Source of the DNA: QAMH01 sp900556425
GTDB taxonomy: Bacteria; Actinomycetota; Coriobacteriia; Coriobacteriales; QAMH01
Length of the DNA stretch: 64,000 bases
NCBI GenBank assembly: GCA_902475535.1
Contig: CABRZR010000006.1
Location: forward strand, 1-64,000
Direction of reading: 5' to 3'
Made by a program: the position numbers and the translations under genes. Positions 1 to 8,764 of this stretch are shown here, one piece after another. The stretch's first letter is position 1. The number at the start of each line of letters is the position of its first letter. The notes under the pieces were generated by a model that was given only the letters and a program-made list of their open reading frames with translations, ran no database searches and was not told the origin of the DNA.

Positions 1-68
1 CGACCGTCGAGGCGAGGTGCGCTGTTCGCGCTCCCCGTCGAGGCGAGGCGCATTGCTCACGCGCCCCC
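1..68. repeat. Tandem 31-bp GC-rich repeat, two copies at the window edge
   Basis: Two adjacent copies of a 31-bp unit start at positions 4 and 35, each opening with CCGTCGAGGCGAGG. Each copy contains a small dyad (GGTGCGC...GCGCTCC in the first, GGCGC...GCGCC in the second), so the RNA could form two successive hairpins just beyond the panF stop codon. It may be a terminator-like or intergenic repeat element. More copies could lie to the left of the window. Confidence 0.5.
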
Positions 69-1571
69 TTAGGAAACGAAGAAGACACCGTCAGATTGGT
101 CGACAACGCCCCGTCGTTTGTCACGCCATGTTCCCAGCCATGAGAACACGAGCATGAGCACAAGCGAAAGGCTTGCTCCGATGACAATCTGATGCAGGTC
201 GAAGAGCTTGAAACCCATCGCCATCGTAATGCAATACGCCACCACGCCACCGACCATCGAGGCAAGCGCACCCCAGGCATGTGCCTTCTTCCAGAACAAC
301 CCCATGACGAACACCCAGCAAAACGCGGTCTCGAGACCACCAAAGGCGAACATGTTGATCTTCCAGATGACATCGGGTGGAGCTATGGCAATGACGAGCA
401 CGATGATGCCAACTACGTACGTGAAGACACGGGAAAGGTTCGAGATACGCGCGTCCTCGACCGACTTGCCCCTCTTCTCGCTGTAGTGCATATACATGTC
501 CTTGATGATGGACGAGGACGAACTGATGAGCAACGAGGAGACCGTGGAAATCGACGCGGCAATCGGTCCCACGATGGCAATGCCGGCAAGCCAGGCGGGA
601 AGAGTATCCATGATCGCCATAGGAATGATGTTATCCACCGAGCCGCCATATTCATCGAGCGAACCAAGGAGCACGCCCTTGGAAAGCACACCAAGCGAAG
701 TGACGCAGATCATCATCAAACCGATGATGACCGTGCCGACGACCATGGCGTTCTTGAGGGCCTTCTCGTCCCTGAAGCCCATGCAGCGCACGACGGATTG
801 CGGCAGGCAGAACGTGAGCACGCCCACGAGCAGCCATTGCGTCACGTACAGACCGATGGGCATCTGTCCGTCGGAGAACGGATCCATCATCGCGGGATTC
901 TCCGCCATGATCGTGTTCATGATGTTCTCGTAGCCGCCACCTGCGATGAGGATACCCGCCGCGAGGATGACAATGCCGACGATCATCATGACACCGCAGA
1001 TGGCATCCGTTATCGCCACACCGCGAAAGCCGCCAACCGTCGTGTACGAGATGACGACGATGCCGAAGATCAGCAGACCGATGACATAGCTGTATCCCGT
1101 GACGGACTCGAAGAGTTTGGCGCCCCCGACGAACTGGGCGACCATCATCGCCATGAAGAACAAGAGGATAATGACGGCGGATATGTTCGCAATCGCATCC
1201 GATTTGTATCGAGCGCGCAGCACGTCGATGACGGTGACGGCTCCGATCTTGCGGCTGATGAGGGCGAGCTTCTTGCCGAGGATGCCGAAGAGCAGGAAGA
1301 GCGCGGTCACCTGGACGGCCGACATGTACACCCAGCCCCAGCCTACGGACCAGGCCTGTCCTGGTCCACCAACGAACGAGCTAACCGAGCCGTACGTTGC
1401 GATGGTGGTCATGGCGAGCACGAAACCGCCAAGGCTTCGGTTTCCGATGAAGTACTCGGAGACAAAACTGCCTCCTTGCAACGCCCTGAACCTACCGATG
1501 CTCATAACGACCGCGAATGTAACGAGCAGGAAGATGAGGACGGGAATGAGCGTAAGGGGATTACCTTCCAT
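69..1571 (-). CDS. panF: Sodium:pantothenate symporter (SSS family)
   Basis: A 500-residue polytopic protein of the sodium:solute symporter family, with about 12-13 hydrophobic segments from residue 5 to the C-terminus. The N-terminal part carries the family's GGPGQAW...GWGWVY segment and the middle the GGFRGVAITD segment. The likely role is sodium-driven pantothenate uptake at the cytoplasmic membrane. I chose the ATG at 1571 (MEGNPLTL) over an upstream in-frame ATG because hydrophobic sequence begins immediately and a GGAGAGGGGG Shine-Dalgarno lies before it. It overlaps by 11 bases the end of a small YhdT-like protein gene, the arrangement known for yhdT-panF in enterobacteria. That pairing is the main reason to prefer pantothenate over other SSS substrates such as proline or sialic acid. 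Confidence 0.8.
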   Translation of the reverse strand: MEGNPLTLIPVLIFLLVTFAVVMSIGRFRALQGGSFVSEYFIGNRSLGGFVLAMTTIATYGSVSSFVGGPGQAWSVGWGWVYMSAVQVTALFLLFGILGKKLALISRKIGAVTVIDVLRARYKSDAIANISAVIILLFFMAMMVAQFVGGAKLFESVTGYSYVIGLLIFGIVVISYTTVGGFRGVAITDAICGVMMIVGIVILAAGILIAGGGYENIMNTIMAENPAMMDPFSDGQMPIGLYVTQWLLVGVLTFCLPQSVVRCMGFRDEKALKNAMVVGTVIIGLMMICVTSLGVLSKGVLLGSLDEYGGSVDNIIPMAIMDTLPAWLAGIAIVGPIAASISTVSSLLISSSSSIIKDMYMHYSEKRGKSVEDARISNLSRVFTYVVGIIVLVIAIAPPDVIWKINMFAFGGLETAFCWVFVMGLFWKKAHAWGALASMVGGVVAYCITMAMGFKLFDLHQIVIGASLSLVLMLVFSWLGTWRDKRRGVVDQSDGVFFVS

Positions 1572-1830
1572 TGTCGGCCCCCTCTCCTTCATCGTCTTCG
1601 AGGCCGACGTCATGCATGACGAACTTCGCCATGATGATTGACAAGATGACGGCAAACACGAAGGTGCCGAAACATCCGGTTATGACCCAGAGCGGCGTGG
1701 AGAAGACGACTATACCCGTCTGCGCGACCCCGAATCCGAGCAGCGCCCACACGACGATGGTCGCAACGAGGCCGATGACGGCCGCGAGCGCCTCCCTATT
1801 GGCTTGTTGGAGCTTTTCCTTGTACGTCAT
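1561..1830 (-). CDS. yhdT: YhdT/DUF997-family small membrane protein
   Basis: An 89-residue protein with two strongly hydrophobic stretches (about residues 14-35 and 43-68) and an acidic C-terminal tail. It starts at MTYKEKLQQ; the longer upstream reading is rejected because it is non-hydrophobic, out of character for the family, and runs through the promoter region. The YhdT family is a two-helix membrane protein that precedes panF in many genomes. Here the stop overlaps the panF start, implying translational coupling. It may assist assembly or function of the symporter, but no biochemical role is established to my knowledge. Confidence 0.75.
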   Translation of the reverse strand: MTYKEKLQQANREALAAVIGLVATIVVWALLGFGVAQTGIVVFSTPLWVITGCFGTFVFAVILSIIMAKFVMHDVGLEDDEGEGADNGR

Positions 1831-1998
1831 ATGCGAGTCCCGTTTCTCTTCGAATACAAGCTCTGTACGTGGGCAACGTGATGCGCCCCCATTCGATACA
1901 TGAAGCCCGCACGTACTGTGTGCGGCCCCATAACGAGTGTCGCCACGGTGCAAGGCATCATGTTTCGCGCATGATAGCGCAGATGCACGTAAACTGAA

Positions 1999-2035
1999 AA
2001 CGGGACAAGCGGTAGACGGCACCGCTCGCCCCGTT
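1999..2035 (-). terminator. Rho-independent terminator after the HIT gene
   Basis: Inverted repeat of 15 bases, AACGGGACAAGCGGT against ACCGCTCGCCCCGTT, with a 7-base loop. It pairs throughout with two G-U wobbles. On the minus strand the stem is followed by TTTTC. It lies 16 bases past the HIT-family stop codon. Confidence 0.7.
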
Positions 2036-2050
2036 CACTTGTCTATACGT

Positions 2051-2416
2051 TTATGCTTGTTCGCGCCAGGAACCCTCAAAGGTCGCACGACCCATCTTGG
2101 CGCCGCCAATGACATGCACATGCATATGCGGCACTGTCTGAGCAGAATCCGGACCAACGTTGATGATGCAGCGGAAACCCGACTCGTCGACACCCTTAAT
2201 CTTGGCGACCTGAGGAATTGCCGCCATGATATGACCAAGAGCCTCTGCAGGCACTTCATCGTTGAGCTCATGGTAGTGCGTCTTGGGGACGACGAGTACA
2301 TGGACGGGTGCCTCGGGCTCAATATCGTCGAACGCATATACGAATTCGTCTTCGTAAACCTTATTGGATGGAATCTCTCCTGCGACAAGTTTGCAGAAAA
2401 TGCAATCGCTGCTCAT
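2051..2416 (-). CDS. hinT: Histidine triad (HIT/HinT) nucleotide-binding protein
   Basis: A 121-residue HIT-domain protein. The N-terminus has the zinc-type CIFC motif (CIFCKLVAGEIPS), the middle the conserved VYEDEFVYAFDDI segment, and the C-terminus the catalytic triad HMHVHVIGG. Length and motifs match the HinT branch, purine nucleoside phosphoramidases that cleave AMP-lysine-type and aminoacyl-adenylate substrates in the cytoplasm. The ATG at 2416 is preferred over a GTG two codons earlier because GAGGAG sits five bases upstream of it. A strong terminator follows, and rsmJ lies just upstream on the same strand, so the two may be cotranscribed. Confidence 0.9.
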   Translation of the reverse strand: MSSDCIFCKLVAGEIPSNKVYEDEFVYAFDDIEPEAPVHVLVVPKTHYHELNDEVPAEALGHIMAAIPQVAKIKGVDESGFRCIINVGPDSAQTVPHMHVHVIGGAKMGRATFEGSWREQA

Positions 2417-2476
2417 GGTCACTCCTCATCTACGTATGAAACATGGCGTCTATACTCGCGCCACTTTCTTCCCGCG

Positions 2477-3154
2477 TCAAGACTCGCGCGCCATGACGAT
2501 GCAATCGTAGCGCACGGCCTTTCCCTGTAACGTGTAGTCGGGTTTGACACTCGCGAGATAAGGGCCCTTGACCGGCCGTTTGATAACAATCTTGCGCGGA
2601 TGGGCAGCGCGCGCCGCCTCGAGCAGCGCTGTCTCATCCTCGCAGGGTGCCTCGAGCCGATGCAGGAGCTGAAACTTCTTCTTCACCGCAGCGCTCTTGC
2701 TGCGTCCGGGAAACATCGGATCAAGATAGACGACATCGGGCGGCGTCGAAAGCTCACGCAAGGCTTTCAAACTGTCGCCTTCAATAACCCGCATGCGCCC
2801 GGCAGCATCCGCAAGCTCCGGATCACGCCGCGCCTGCTCGACAGCATCGGCGAGCATCGCGGCGATGACCGGATTGCATTCGAGCAGCGTCACGGAGAAG
2901 CCGGCAGCCGCAAGAAGCAAGGAGTCCTGCCCGAGGCCGGCCGTCGCATCTACGAGCGTCGGCACCGCAACACCCTTGACGCGTGCGGCACGCACGAGAA
3001 GCTCGCCGTTGAGCTTGCCGCGAAGCAGACGTCGCTTCATATCGTCGAAACTCGCACGCAGGCGCATGCCATCACCTTCGAGGATGAGTCCATCGGCATC
3101 TTCACGCAGTTCAAGATCAGCCCGCGCCAGTTCGGCTTCGACCTTCTGGTCCAT
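2477..3154 (-). CDS. rsmJ: 16S rRNA (guanine-1516-N2)-methyltransferase RsmJ-like
   Basis: A 225-residue class I SAM-dependent methyltransferase. It shows the RsmJ order: a basic N-terminal segment (DDMKRRLLRGKLNGELLVRA), the SAM-binding loop DATAGLGQDSLLLAAAG, the acidic LLECNP strand end, the catalytic-type motif VVYLDPMFP, and a C-terminal IKRPVKGPYL segment. RsmJ methylates G1516 in helix 45 of 16S rRNA. The ATG at 3154 has GGAAGGAG nine bases upstream; an open reading extending to 3547 crosses the promoter of the divergent amtB gene and is rejected. Next gene on the same strand is the HIT protein. Confidence 0.85.
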   Translation of the reverse strand: MDQKVEAELARADLELREDADGLILEGDGMRLRASFDDMKRRLLRGKLNGELLVRAARVKGVAVPTLVDATAGLGQDSLLLAAAGFSVTLLECNPVIAAMLADAVEQARRDPELADAAGRMRVIEGDSLKALRELSTPPDVVYLDPMFPGRSKSAAVKKKFQLLHRLEAPCEDETALLEAARAAHPRKIVIKRPVKGPYLASVKPDYTLQGKAVRYDCIVMARES

Positions 3155-3313
3155 ATGGGATTTCTCCTTCCCGAACAAACAAGAGCCAGTCCGTAATCGG
3201 GTGACGCCACGCTTCCTATCAGCGTTAACACAAAGTAACACCCCAGAAACTCGATGGAAACATTGCTCGACGAAAAATTGAGGTGTCAGGAGGAGAAGAA
3301 AGGAAGGGAAACA
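3155..3313. promoter_or_regulatory. Divergent promoter region between rsmJ and amtB
   Basis: This 159-bp region must drive amtB rightward and rsmJ leftward. It holds an imperfect dyad GTTAACACAAAGTAAC at 3225-3240, which resembles binding sites of nitrogen regulators in form only. I cannot assign a regulator. Confidence 0.35.
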
Positions 3314-4588
3314 ATGTTTGATACGGGAACAACATCCTTCATGCTCATCTGCACCATGCTGGTGCTTCTCATGAGCCCTGGCCTGGCCTTCTTCTACGGA
3401 GGCTTGTCCAGACGCAAGAACGTGGTTAATACGATGATGATGGTCATGGGTGCCATGGGCGTCGTAGGCGTCATCTGGGTCTTGTTCGGATGGTCCTTCG
3501 CCTATGGTGGCGATGGGTCGATACCGTTCTTCGGAGGCATCGATCAAATCGGCTGCTTCTCGACGGTAACGGACATGCTCGCCGAGGCGAGCGAAAACGC
3601 CGAGGGCAATGTCTACCCCTCCATCGTCAATATCGGCTTCCAGCTCGCCTTCGCGATGATTACGACGGCCATCATCACCGGTGCCGTCGCCGGACGCATG
3701 AAGTTCGGCGCCCTCATGCTGTTCGTCATCCTATGGGTCCCGCTTGTCTACGCCCCGCTCGCGCACATGGTATGGGGTGGCGAGGGCAGCCTCATCGGCA
3801 GCATGATCGGAGCACTCGACTTTGCCGGCGGCGATGTCGTTCACATTAGCTCCGGTGTGACCGGTCTCATCCTCTGCCTCGTCATCGGCAGGCGCAAGGG
3901 CTTCGGCCTCATGAGCTACCGTCCCCACAACGTGCCATTCGTCATGCTTGGTGCGGGCCTGCTGTGGTTTGGCTGGTTCGGCTTCAACGCCGGTTCCGCC
4001 TTCGCGGCAGACGGCATCGCTGCCCTGGCCCTCCTCAATACGGTCGCGGCATCGGCGGCGGGCATGCTCTCCTGGATCGTGGTCGAGCGTGTCAAGGTCG
4101 GCAAGCCGACGCTCGTCGGCGCCTGCACAGGCCTCGTGGCAGGCCTCGTCGCCATTACACCCGCTGCTGGCTTTGTCGAACCCTGGGCGGCAATCGCGAT
4201 GGGCATAATCGTCTCGCCCTGCTGCTATTTCGCCATCTCGTACCTCAAAAGGAAGATCGGATACGACGACGCCCTTGACGCCTTCGGTTGCCACTCCATC
4301 GGTGGTATCGTCGGCGGCATCCTCACCGGCCTGTTCTGCGTACCGAGCCTCTCGTGGACGGATTACGGTGGACTCTTCTACACGGGAGACCCTTCCTTGC
4401 TCGTAAGCCAGATACTCGGCATACTCGTGACACTTGCCTTCGTCATCGTCGCGGGCCTCATACTGAGCTTCATCGTCAAGGCGGTCTATCGCGGCAAGGC
4501 ACGCGTGGACGAGAGCGATGAAGCCACCGGCTTGGACGTCGCACTTCATGGCGAGAGCGCGTATCCCGCATATCTGGGTCTTGACTAA
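3314..4588 (+). CDS. amtB: Ammonium transporter Amt/AmtB
   Basis: A 424-residue Amt-family channel with about 11 membrane segments. The start region reads MSPGLAFFYGGLSRRKNV, a family signature. Both pore histidines are present, in VVHISSGV and FGCHSIGG, as in the twin-His site of E. coli AmtB. The C-terminal tail is short and polar. It conducts ammonia/ammonium across the cytoplasmic membrane. ATG at 3314 follows a purine-rich GGAGGAGAAGAAAGGAAGGG stretch; the earlier in-frame ATG at 3254 lies in the leader. The PII gene starts 12 bases downstream, the usual amtB-glnK operon, which implies post-translational gating of the channel by the PII trimer. Confidence 0.95.
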   Translation: MFDTGTTSFMLICTMLVLLMSPGLAFFYGGLSRRKNVVNTMMMVMGAMGVVGVIWVLFGWSFAYGGDGSIPFFGGIDQIGCFSTVTDMLAEASENAEGNVYPSIVNIGFQLAFAMITTAIITGAVAGRMKFGALMLFVILWVPLVYAPLAHMVWGGEGSLIGSMIGALDFAGGDVVHISSGVTGLILCLVIGRRKGFGLMSYRPHNVPFVMLGAGLLWFGWFGFNAGSAFAADGIAALALLNTVAASAAGMLSWIVVERVKVGKPTLVGACTGLVAGLVAITPAAGFVEPWAAIAMGIIVSPCCYFAISYLKRKIGYDDALDAFGCHSIGGIVGGILTGLFCVPSLSWTDYGGLFYTGDPSLLVSQILGILVTLAFVIVAGLILSFIVKAVYRGKARVDESDEATGLDVALHGESAYPAYLGLD

Positions 4589-4600
4589 GGGAGGAAGACA

Positions 4601-4939
4601 ATGAAGCGAATCGTTGCAATCGTACGCACGGAAAAGCTCGAGCCCCTCAAAGAGGCCCTATTCAATGCCAATATCGCGGGCATGACCATCTCGCAGGTCA
4701 TGGGTTGCGGCAATCAGCATGGCTGGAGCGAGTACTACCGCGGTACCGAGGTGCTGCTCAACATGGTCCCCAAGGTGAAGTTCGAGCTCGTGGTCGATGA
4801 TGACCGCGTTCAGGATCTCGTGGATATCATCTGCGAGACGGCCCGCACCGGCGAAGTCGGAGATGGCAAGGTCTTCGTGAGTCCTGTCGAGGAGGTCGTG
4901 CGCATTCGCACGGGCGAACAGGGCGTTGAGGCCATCTAG
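4601..4939 (+). CDS. glnK: PII nitrogen regulatory protein
   Basis: A 112-residue PII protein with the expected fold elements: N-terminal MKRIVAIVRTEKLEPL, T-loop region GWSEYYRGTEVLLN (about residues 41-54), B-loop TGEVGDGKVFV, and C-terminal VVRIRTGEQG. It should sense 2-oxoglutarate and ATP/ADP and control the adjacent AmtB. Residue 51, the uridylylated tyrosine in enterobacterial PII, is valine here, while Tyr46 is kept. Regulation by GlnD-type uridylylation is therefore unlikely; direct metabolite sensing is more likely. It is cotranscribed with amtB, preceded by GGGAGGAAG. Confidence 0.95.
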   Translation: MKRIVAIVRTEKLEPLKEALFNANIAGMTISQVMGCGNQHGWSEYYRGTEVLLNMVPKVKFELVVDDDRVQDLVDIICETARTGEVGDGKVFVSPVEEVVRIRTGEQGVEAI

Positions 4940-4981
4940 CCGCCTTCGGGCATATCGGATTTGCGCGTGCAGGCGCGGGGG

Positions 4982-5977
4982 TTATCCTCGCGCCTGCGTT
5001 TGCCTGCGCATCGGAAAGCGCGAGGCCGTACGAGACGGATTGCAGAAGCCATAGAAGGCTGCGCGCAGCATGGCCTGTGCGACGAGTGCACACAGCATGG
5101 CGAGAACGACGGCGATGATCCGGAACGCGGGCACGAGGCAGGCGAGCACGATGAAGCATGCCGCCGAGAAGCTCAGGGCAAATCCATAGCCACGCTCGGC
5201 CTGCCACGTGACAACGCACGACAGCGCCGCGGGAACACGCCCATGGGGGTTGGCCCCGGTATCGATCTCGAGCGAGAGCCTGTGCATACGCGCGTTGCTG
5301 GCATACTTGTCGAGCGCTGCGGCGATGCCGATGCAGACGGTGGAGATGAGGGCCGCGATCCACGGAGAGAGCGGAACGTCCATGTACTCCGCGGCAAGCA
5401 GCACGAGGCAGCACGCGGCCACGACGCCCACGCGCAATGCGACGGCGAGCAACTCGAACAACGTCTCGGGGCCGTTCCACCCCGGCTGTCCCATGACGCG
5501 GTAGGCACGCGCGATGACGAAGACGAGCAACAGGCCCACGACGCAGGCGATGGTGCAGGCGCAAAGGGAGAGCCAGCCCAATACGAGCGCCGTAAAGGCA
5601 TCAACGCGTGCAAACGGAAGCGTTCCCGATGCGATGAGCGCGAAAATGAGCCACACGACGAGCACGCCCCAGAACGCCGAAACGGCGAGAATCTCGCGCG
5701 AGAGCCAGGAACTCTTCACGTTGGCAAGCGAACGTGGAGCACGTAGGGGCTTTGCCAGATGCATCACGGACGCGAGCATGCCGACCGTCGTGAAGACGAC
5801 GGCGAGCGCGGCAAAGCGCCAGCCCCCAAACCACAGCCCTGTGCTCGAGAACGCGACGATGCCTTCCATAAGCGCAACGAAGGCGACGCCGAGCGCCGCA
5901 GGCGCGCAGGTGGTAAACGCGATGAGCGGCAACTCGTCCACGATCATCGTCTTGAGCTTGTATTCCCCGTTGTTCAC
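4982..5977 (-). CDS. DMSO reductase-type membrane anchor subunit (DmsC-like)
   Basis: A 331-residue membrane protein with about 8 hydrophobic segments, the layout of DmsC anchors that exchange electrons with the menaquinone pool and pass them to the Fe-S subunit. I place the start at the GTG at 5977 (VNNGEYKLKT) because GGAGG lies seven bases upstream; a more distal ATG at 5998 would put that site inside the gene. It is the last gene of a three-gene operon, 28 bases behind the Fe-S subunit. The sequence ends in a basic tail. The family is variable, so substrate cannot be read from this subunit. Confidence 0.75.
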   Translation of the reverse strand: MNNGEYKLKTMIVDELPLIAFTTCAPAALGVAFVALMEGIVAFSSTGLWFGGWRFAALAVVFTTVGMLASVMHLAKPLRAPRSLANVKSSWLSREILAVSAFWGVLVVWLIFALIASGTLPFARVDAFTALVLGWLSLCACTIACVVGLLLVFVIARAYRVMGQPGWNGPETLFELLAVALRVGVVAACCLVLLAAEYMDVPLSPWIAALISTVCIGIAAALDKYASNARMHRLSLEIDTGANPHGRVPAALSCVVTWQAERGYGFALSFSAACFIVLACLVPAFRIIAVVLAMLCALVAQAMLRAAFYGFCNPSRTASRFPMRRQTQARG

Positions 5978-6005
5978 GAGACGACCTCCATCATGCATTC
6001 CCGTG

Positions 6006-6518
6006 CTAACGAGGCATGCGTTGTGCCGCCTGCTGACGCACCCCGCGCTCGGGCTCGCCAGCTGGTCCGATGCTTATGGCCCCACCACAGCAGTTCTCGA
6101 CGCAGGCGGGCTTGAGACCATCACGCAGGCGATCGATGCACATGTCACATTTCTGCATGAGGCCATCTGCGCCAAACTGCGGAGCGCCGAACTCACAGGC
6201 CCACGAGCAATAATGGCAACCAAGGCACTTGCTCGAATCCACGAGCACGGCACCGAACTCGGGATCGCGATATATGGCCTTGGCGGGGCAGACGGCCATG
6301 CATGCCGCCTCCGCGCAATGCATGCAAGCCATCGAGACATACTGGATGGGACAGCTGGCATCGCGCTCGTAGGTGGTCATGACCTCGCGATAGCGCGGAC
6401 CGGTGCTACCCGGTTTGTCCTGAGCGTGCGGACGCAGGCTGTGAGCCGATTTGCAAGCGACCTCGCAGGCGAAGCACTGTGCGCAGCGATTGACGTCAAA
6501 ATGAAGTTCGTAGAACAT
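6006..6518 (-). CDS. Four-cluster ferredoxin subunit of molybdopterin oxidoreductase (DmsB-like)
   Basis: A 170-residue protein with four groups of cysteines, each suited to a [4Fe-4S] cluster: CAQCFACEVAC near the start, CMHCAEAACMAVCP, CLGCHYCSWACEFG, and CDMC...CVENCCGG at the end. This is the DmsB/PsrB electron-transfer architecture linking the catalytic subunit to the membrane anchor. The ATG at 6518 has a strong AAGGAGG six bases upstream; the longer in-frame reading overlaps the catalytic gene. It begins 10 bases after the catalytic subunit's stop codon, so the operon order is A-B-C. Confidence 0.9.
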   Translation of the reverse strand: MFYELHFDVNRCAQCFACEVACKSAHSLRPHAQDKPGSTGPRYREVMTTYERDASCPIQYVSMACMHCAEAACMAVCPAKAIYRDPEFGAVLVDSSKCLGCHYCSWACEFGAPQFGADGLMQKCDMCIDRLRDGLKPACVENCCGGAISIGPAGEPERGVRQQAAQRMPR

Positions 6519-6528
6519 GGCTGCCTCC

Positions 6529-8679
6529 TTAGAGCTTCTCGATAGTGCCGAGACACATGGTGTAGTTCGCCTGGCTTGAGATTGGGTCAAGATCCTCGTC
6601 GATGCCGAGATAGTTGTAATTGGCATCGATCCAACCACCGGGGACATAGATCCAATCCTCCCTGAGTATGGGTGTGACCTCGGCCTTGATCGTGATCGAC
6701 CCACGTGGCGAACTCACCCTGAGCCAATCTCCGTCCTCGATGCCCAATGCTGCGGCACGGTCGCTGTTGACCATCGCGCGTGCCTCGGGCTGCATCTCGC
6801 GCAGCCATGGAATCGTGCGGCGTTGCTCGTGCACGTACATGGGGCCGGAACGGCCCGTGAACACGACATAGGGGTACTTCTCGGCAAGTTCGGGCTTGCT
6901 GCGGGGAGATTCGGAACTGTCCTCCCAGTTGGGAAGCCCGTCGAAACCGTTTTCGACCAGCACCTCGGAGATGATGTTGACCTTGCCTCCCGGTGCACGG
7001 AAGCCCGCCTTCGCGAACTTCTCGTACTCAATGTTGCCGTACTCGAGTCCATGCGGATGAGCGAGCAGCTGCTCGTAGGTGATGCCCGAGGGCTTGAGAC
7101 ACTCGTCGATGTACCAGGTGATGTCCTCGCTGGGGAACTCCTCGACAAAGCCGCAAGCGCGCCCGAGCTCGATCATGATTTGCGTGTCCGGCTTGGCCTC
7201 CCCCACTTGCACGGTTTTCTGGCGCAGCGTGATCTCCGGGAACCATGAATCGGACTTGAACCACTCGGGCTCGGTGCGTTCGAGATACGTTGCCGCCGGC
7301 AAAACGAGGTCACCGCACTGGGCGGTCTCGCTCAAATACGGATCGATGGTCGCGATGTAGTCGACCTTGGCAAGCGCGGCCATGGTGACATCGGGCTGCG
7401 GTTGCGTGACGACTGGATTGGCACCCTGGAAGATGGCGACCTTGATCTTGCCTTCGGCCATGGTGCGCAGAACGTCGGGCGTGGGCAGCAGCCCCTGGCC
7501 ATTAAAGAGCAGGGGAAAGCGCGAGTCTTCGGGATTGTAGGGGGGAACGTGGAACATCATCGTGGGGCCGGCGGGCTCGAAATCGGGCAGCACTTTGTCG
7601 ATGAGCGTGAACTCCGGATTGCGCGCCGGGCTCTTTTGCGTGAAGAGGTCGCAGCCCTCGCGATCGAGATGACCCGTGATGGTACGCAGGATGCAGAGTG
7701 CACGCGTGGTCTGCGTGACGTTTACGCGCCCCTCGAGGCCATGCCCGGAAGTGATGGAGGCACGTGGCGTGGTCGCGTACTCGCGGGCCAGCGCCGTGAT
7801 GGCATCGGTCGGCGCACCGCAAATCTCGGCCGCCCACTGCGGCGTATACGCGATGCCGAGCTTGTTGTCGCCATTGATGTGCGCCGTAAGCTTGGCGAGA
7901 CCTGGGTCGTTGGTGTACTCGTCGACGAAGTCGCGATCCCAGAGGCCCTCGTTGACGATGACGTGAATCATGGCTAGCATCATGGCAAGATCGGTGCCGG
8001 GTTCGACCTGGATGAAGGTATCGGCATGGGCACCAAGATGGAAGTGCAGCGGGTCGATGACGACGAGCTTTGCTCCGCGTTCTTGCGCATCGTAGATCTT
8101 CTTGATGGCAGGCGCGCATGAAAACGCCGGTTGCTTGCCCCAGAAGATCATGAGATCGACGTTGGGATAGTCGACGAAGGACGGCATGCCGCCGTAGGTC
8201 ATCCCCTCGGCAATCGCGCGCGGCACGAAGCACTCCGAGGCGCCCATCCCCACCTCGGTGCCCACGCAGTGCGCGAAGCGCTGCGTCATGTCGTAGGTAA
8301 AGCCCCAGCCACAGGCCTGACCGCGGCAGATGGAGACGGACGTGGAGCCATATTGCGCAACAGCCTCGTTGATGTGCGCAGCCAGCTCGCGAAGCGCCTC
8401 GTCCCAGCTAATCCGCTCGAACTCGCCACTGCCACGCTCGCCCACGCGACGCATGGGATATATGACTCTGCGCGGATCATGCGCGATCTGCGGCGCGGCA
8501 AGCCCCTTGGAGCACAGGGCGCCATTCGTGCGCTTGTTGCCGGGAACGCCATGTGCGAACACGACATGGTTGTCGCGCACGTCAACGAACATCGGACAGG
8601 TGTTGTGACAACCACCACACACCGTTGCGATGGTCTCGACCTTCGTGTCAACAGCCGAACCCTGAACAGCATCGCTCAT
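6529..8679 (-). CDS. Molybdopterin-dependent oxidoreductase, DMSO reductase family catalytic subunit
   Basis: A 716-residue catalytic subunit. Cys21, Cys24, Cys28 and Cys56 form the N-terminal [4Fe-4S] motif (CGGCHNTC...LCSKG). The cysteine of GASECFVPR (about residue 150) aligns with the molybdenum ligand of Cys-type members such as polysulfide, thiosulfate and nitrate reductases. The C-terminal domain with RRTIPWLREMQPEARA and the NYNYLGIDEDLDPISSQ end is typical of the family. The ATG at 8679 has AGGAGG eight bases upstream. No twin-arginine signal or membrane segment precedes the cluster, so the enzyme appears cytoplasmic although it is co-encoded with a membrane anchor. The substrate is unknown. 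Confidence 0.9.
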   Translation of the reverse strand: MSDAVQGSAVDTKVETIATVCGGCHNTCPMFVDVRDNHVVFAHGVPGNKRTNGALCSKGLAAPQIAHDPRRVIYPMRRVGERGSGEFERISWDEALRELAAHINEAVAQYGSTSVSICRGQACGWGFTYDMTQRFAHCVGTEVGMGASECFVPRAIAEGMTYGGMPSFVDYPNVDLMIFWGKQPAFSCAPAIKKIYDAQERGAKLVVIDPLHFHLGAHADTFIQVEPGTDLAMMLAMIHVIVNEGLWDRDFVDEYTNDPGLAKLTAHINGDNKLGIAYTPQWAAEICGAPTDAITALAREYATTPRASITSGHGLEGRVNVTQTTRALCILRTITGHLDREGCDLFTQKSPARNPEFTLIDKVLPDFEPAGPTMMFHVPPYNPEDSRFPLLFNGQGLLPTPDVLRTMAEGKIKVAIFQGANPVVTQPQPDVTMAALAKVDYIATIDPYLSETAQCGDLVLPAATYLERTEPEWFKSDSWFPEITLRQKTVQVGEAKPDTQIMIELGRACGFVEEFPSEDITWYIDECLKPSGITYEQLLAHPHGLEYGNIEYEKFAKAGFRAPGGKVNIISEVLVENGFDGLPNWEDSSESPRSKPELAEKYPYVVFTGRSGPMYVHEQRRTIPWLREMQPEARAMVNSDRAAALGIEDGDWLRVSSPRGSITIKAEVTPILREDWIYVPGGWIDANYNYLGIDEDLDPISSQANYTMCLGTIEKL

Positions 8680-8704
8680 TCGATTGCCCTCCTTCTCGTA
8701 CATG

Positions 8705-8734
8705 AAGGCCCGCGTGCATCTGCAAGCGGGCCTT
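8705..8734. terminator. Strong hairpin between lipoprotein and molybdoenzyme genes
   Basis: AAGGCCCGC pairs perfectly with GCGGGCCTT, and the loop holds a further TGCA/TGCA pairing. It sits between two minus-strand genes. No clear T-run follows on the minus strand, so it could be a weak terminator or an mRNA-stabilising hairpin in the leader of the molybdoenzyme operon. Confidence 0.5.
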
Positions 8735-8764
8735 TCTACGCAATGAAACGATTACGTGAGGTGA

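Noticed and set aside
3254..3313. Earlier ATG for amtB at 3254
   Set aside because: The added 20 residues are highly charged and precede a purine-rich ribosome site that lies directly before the ATG at 3314; Amt proteins start near the first helix.
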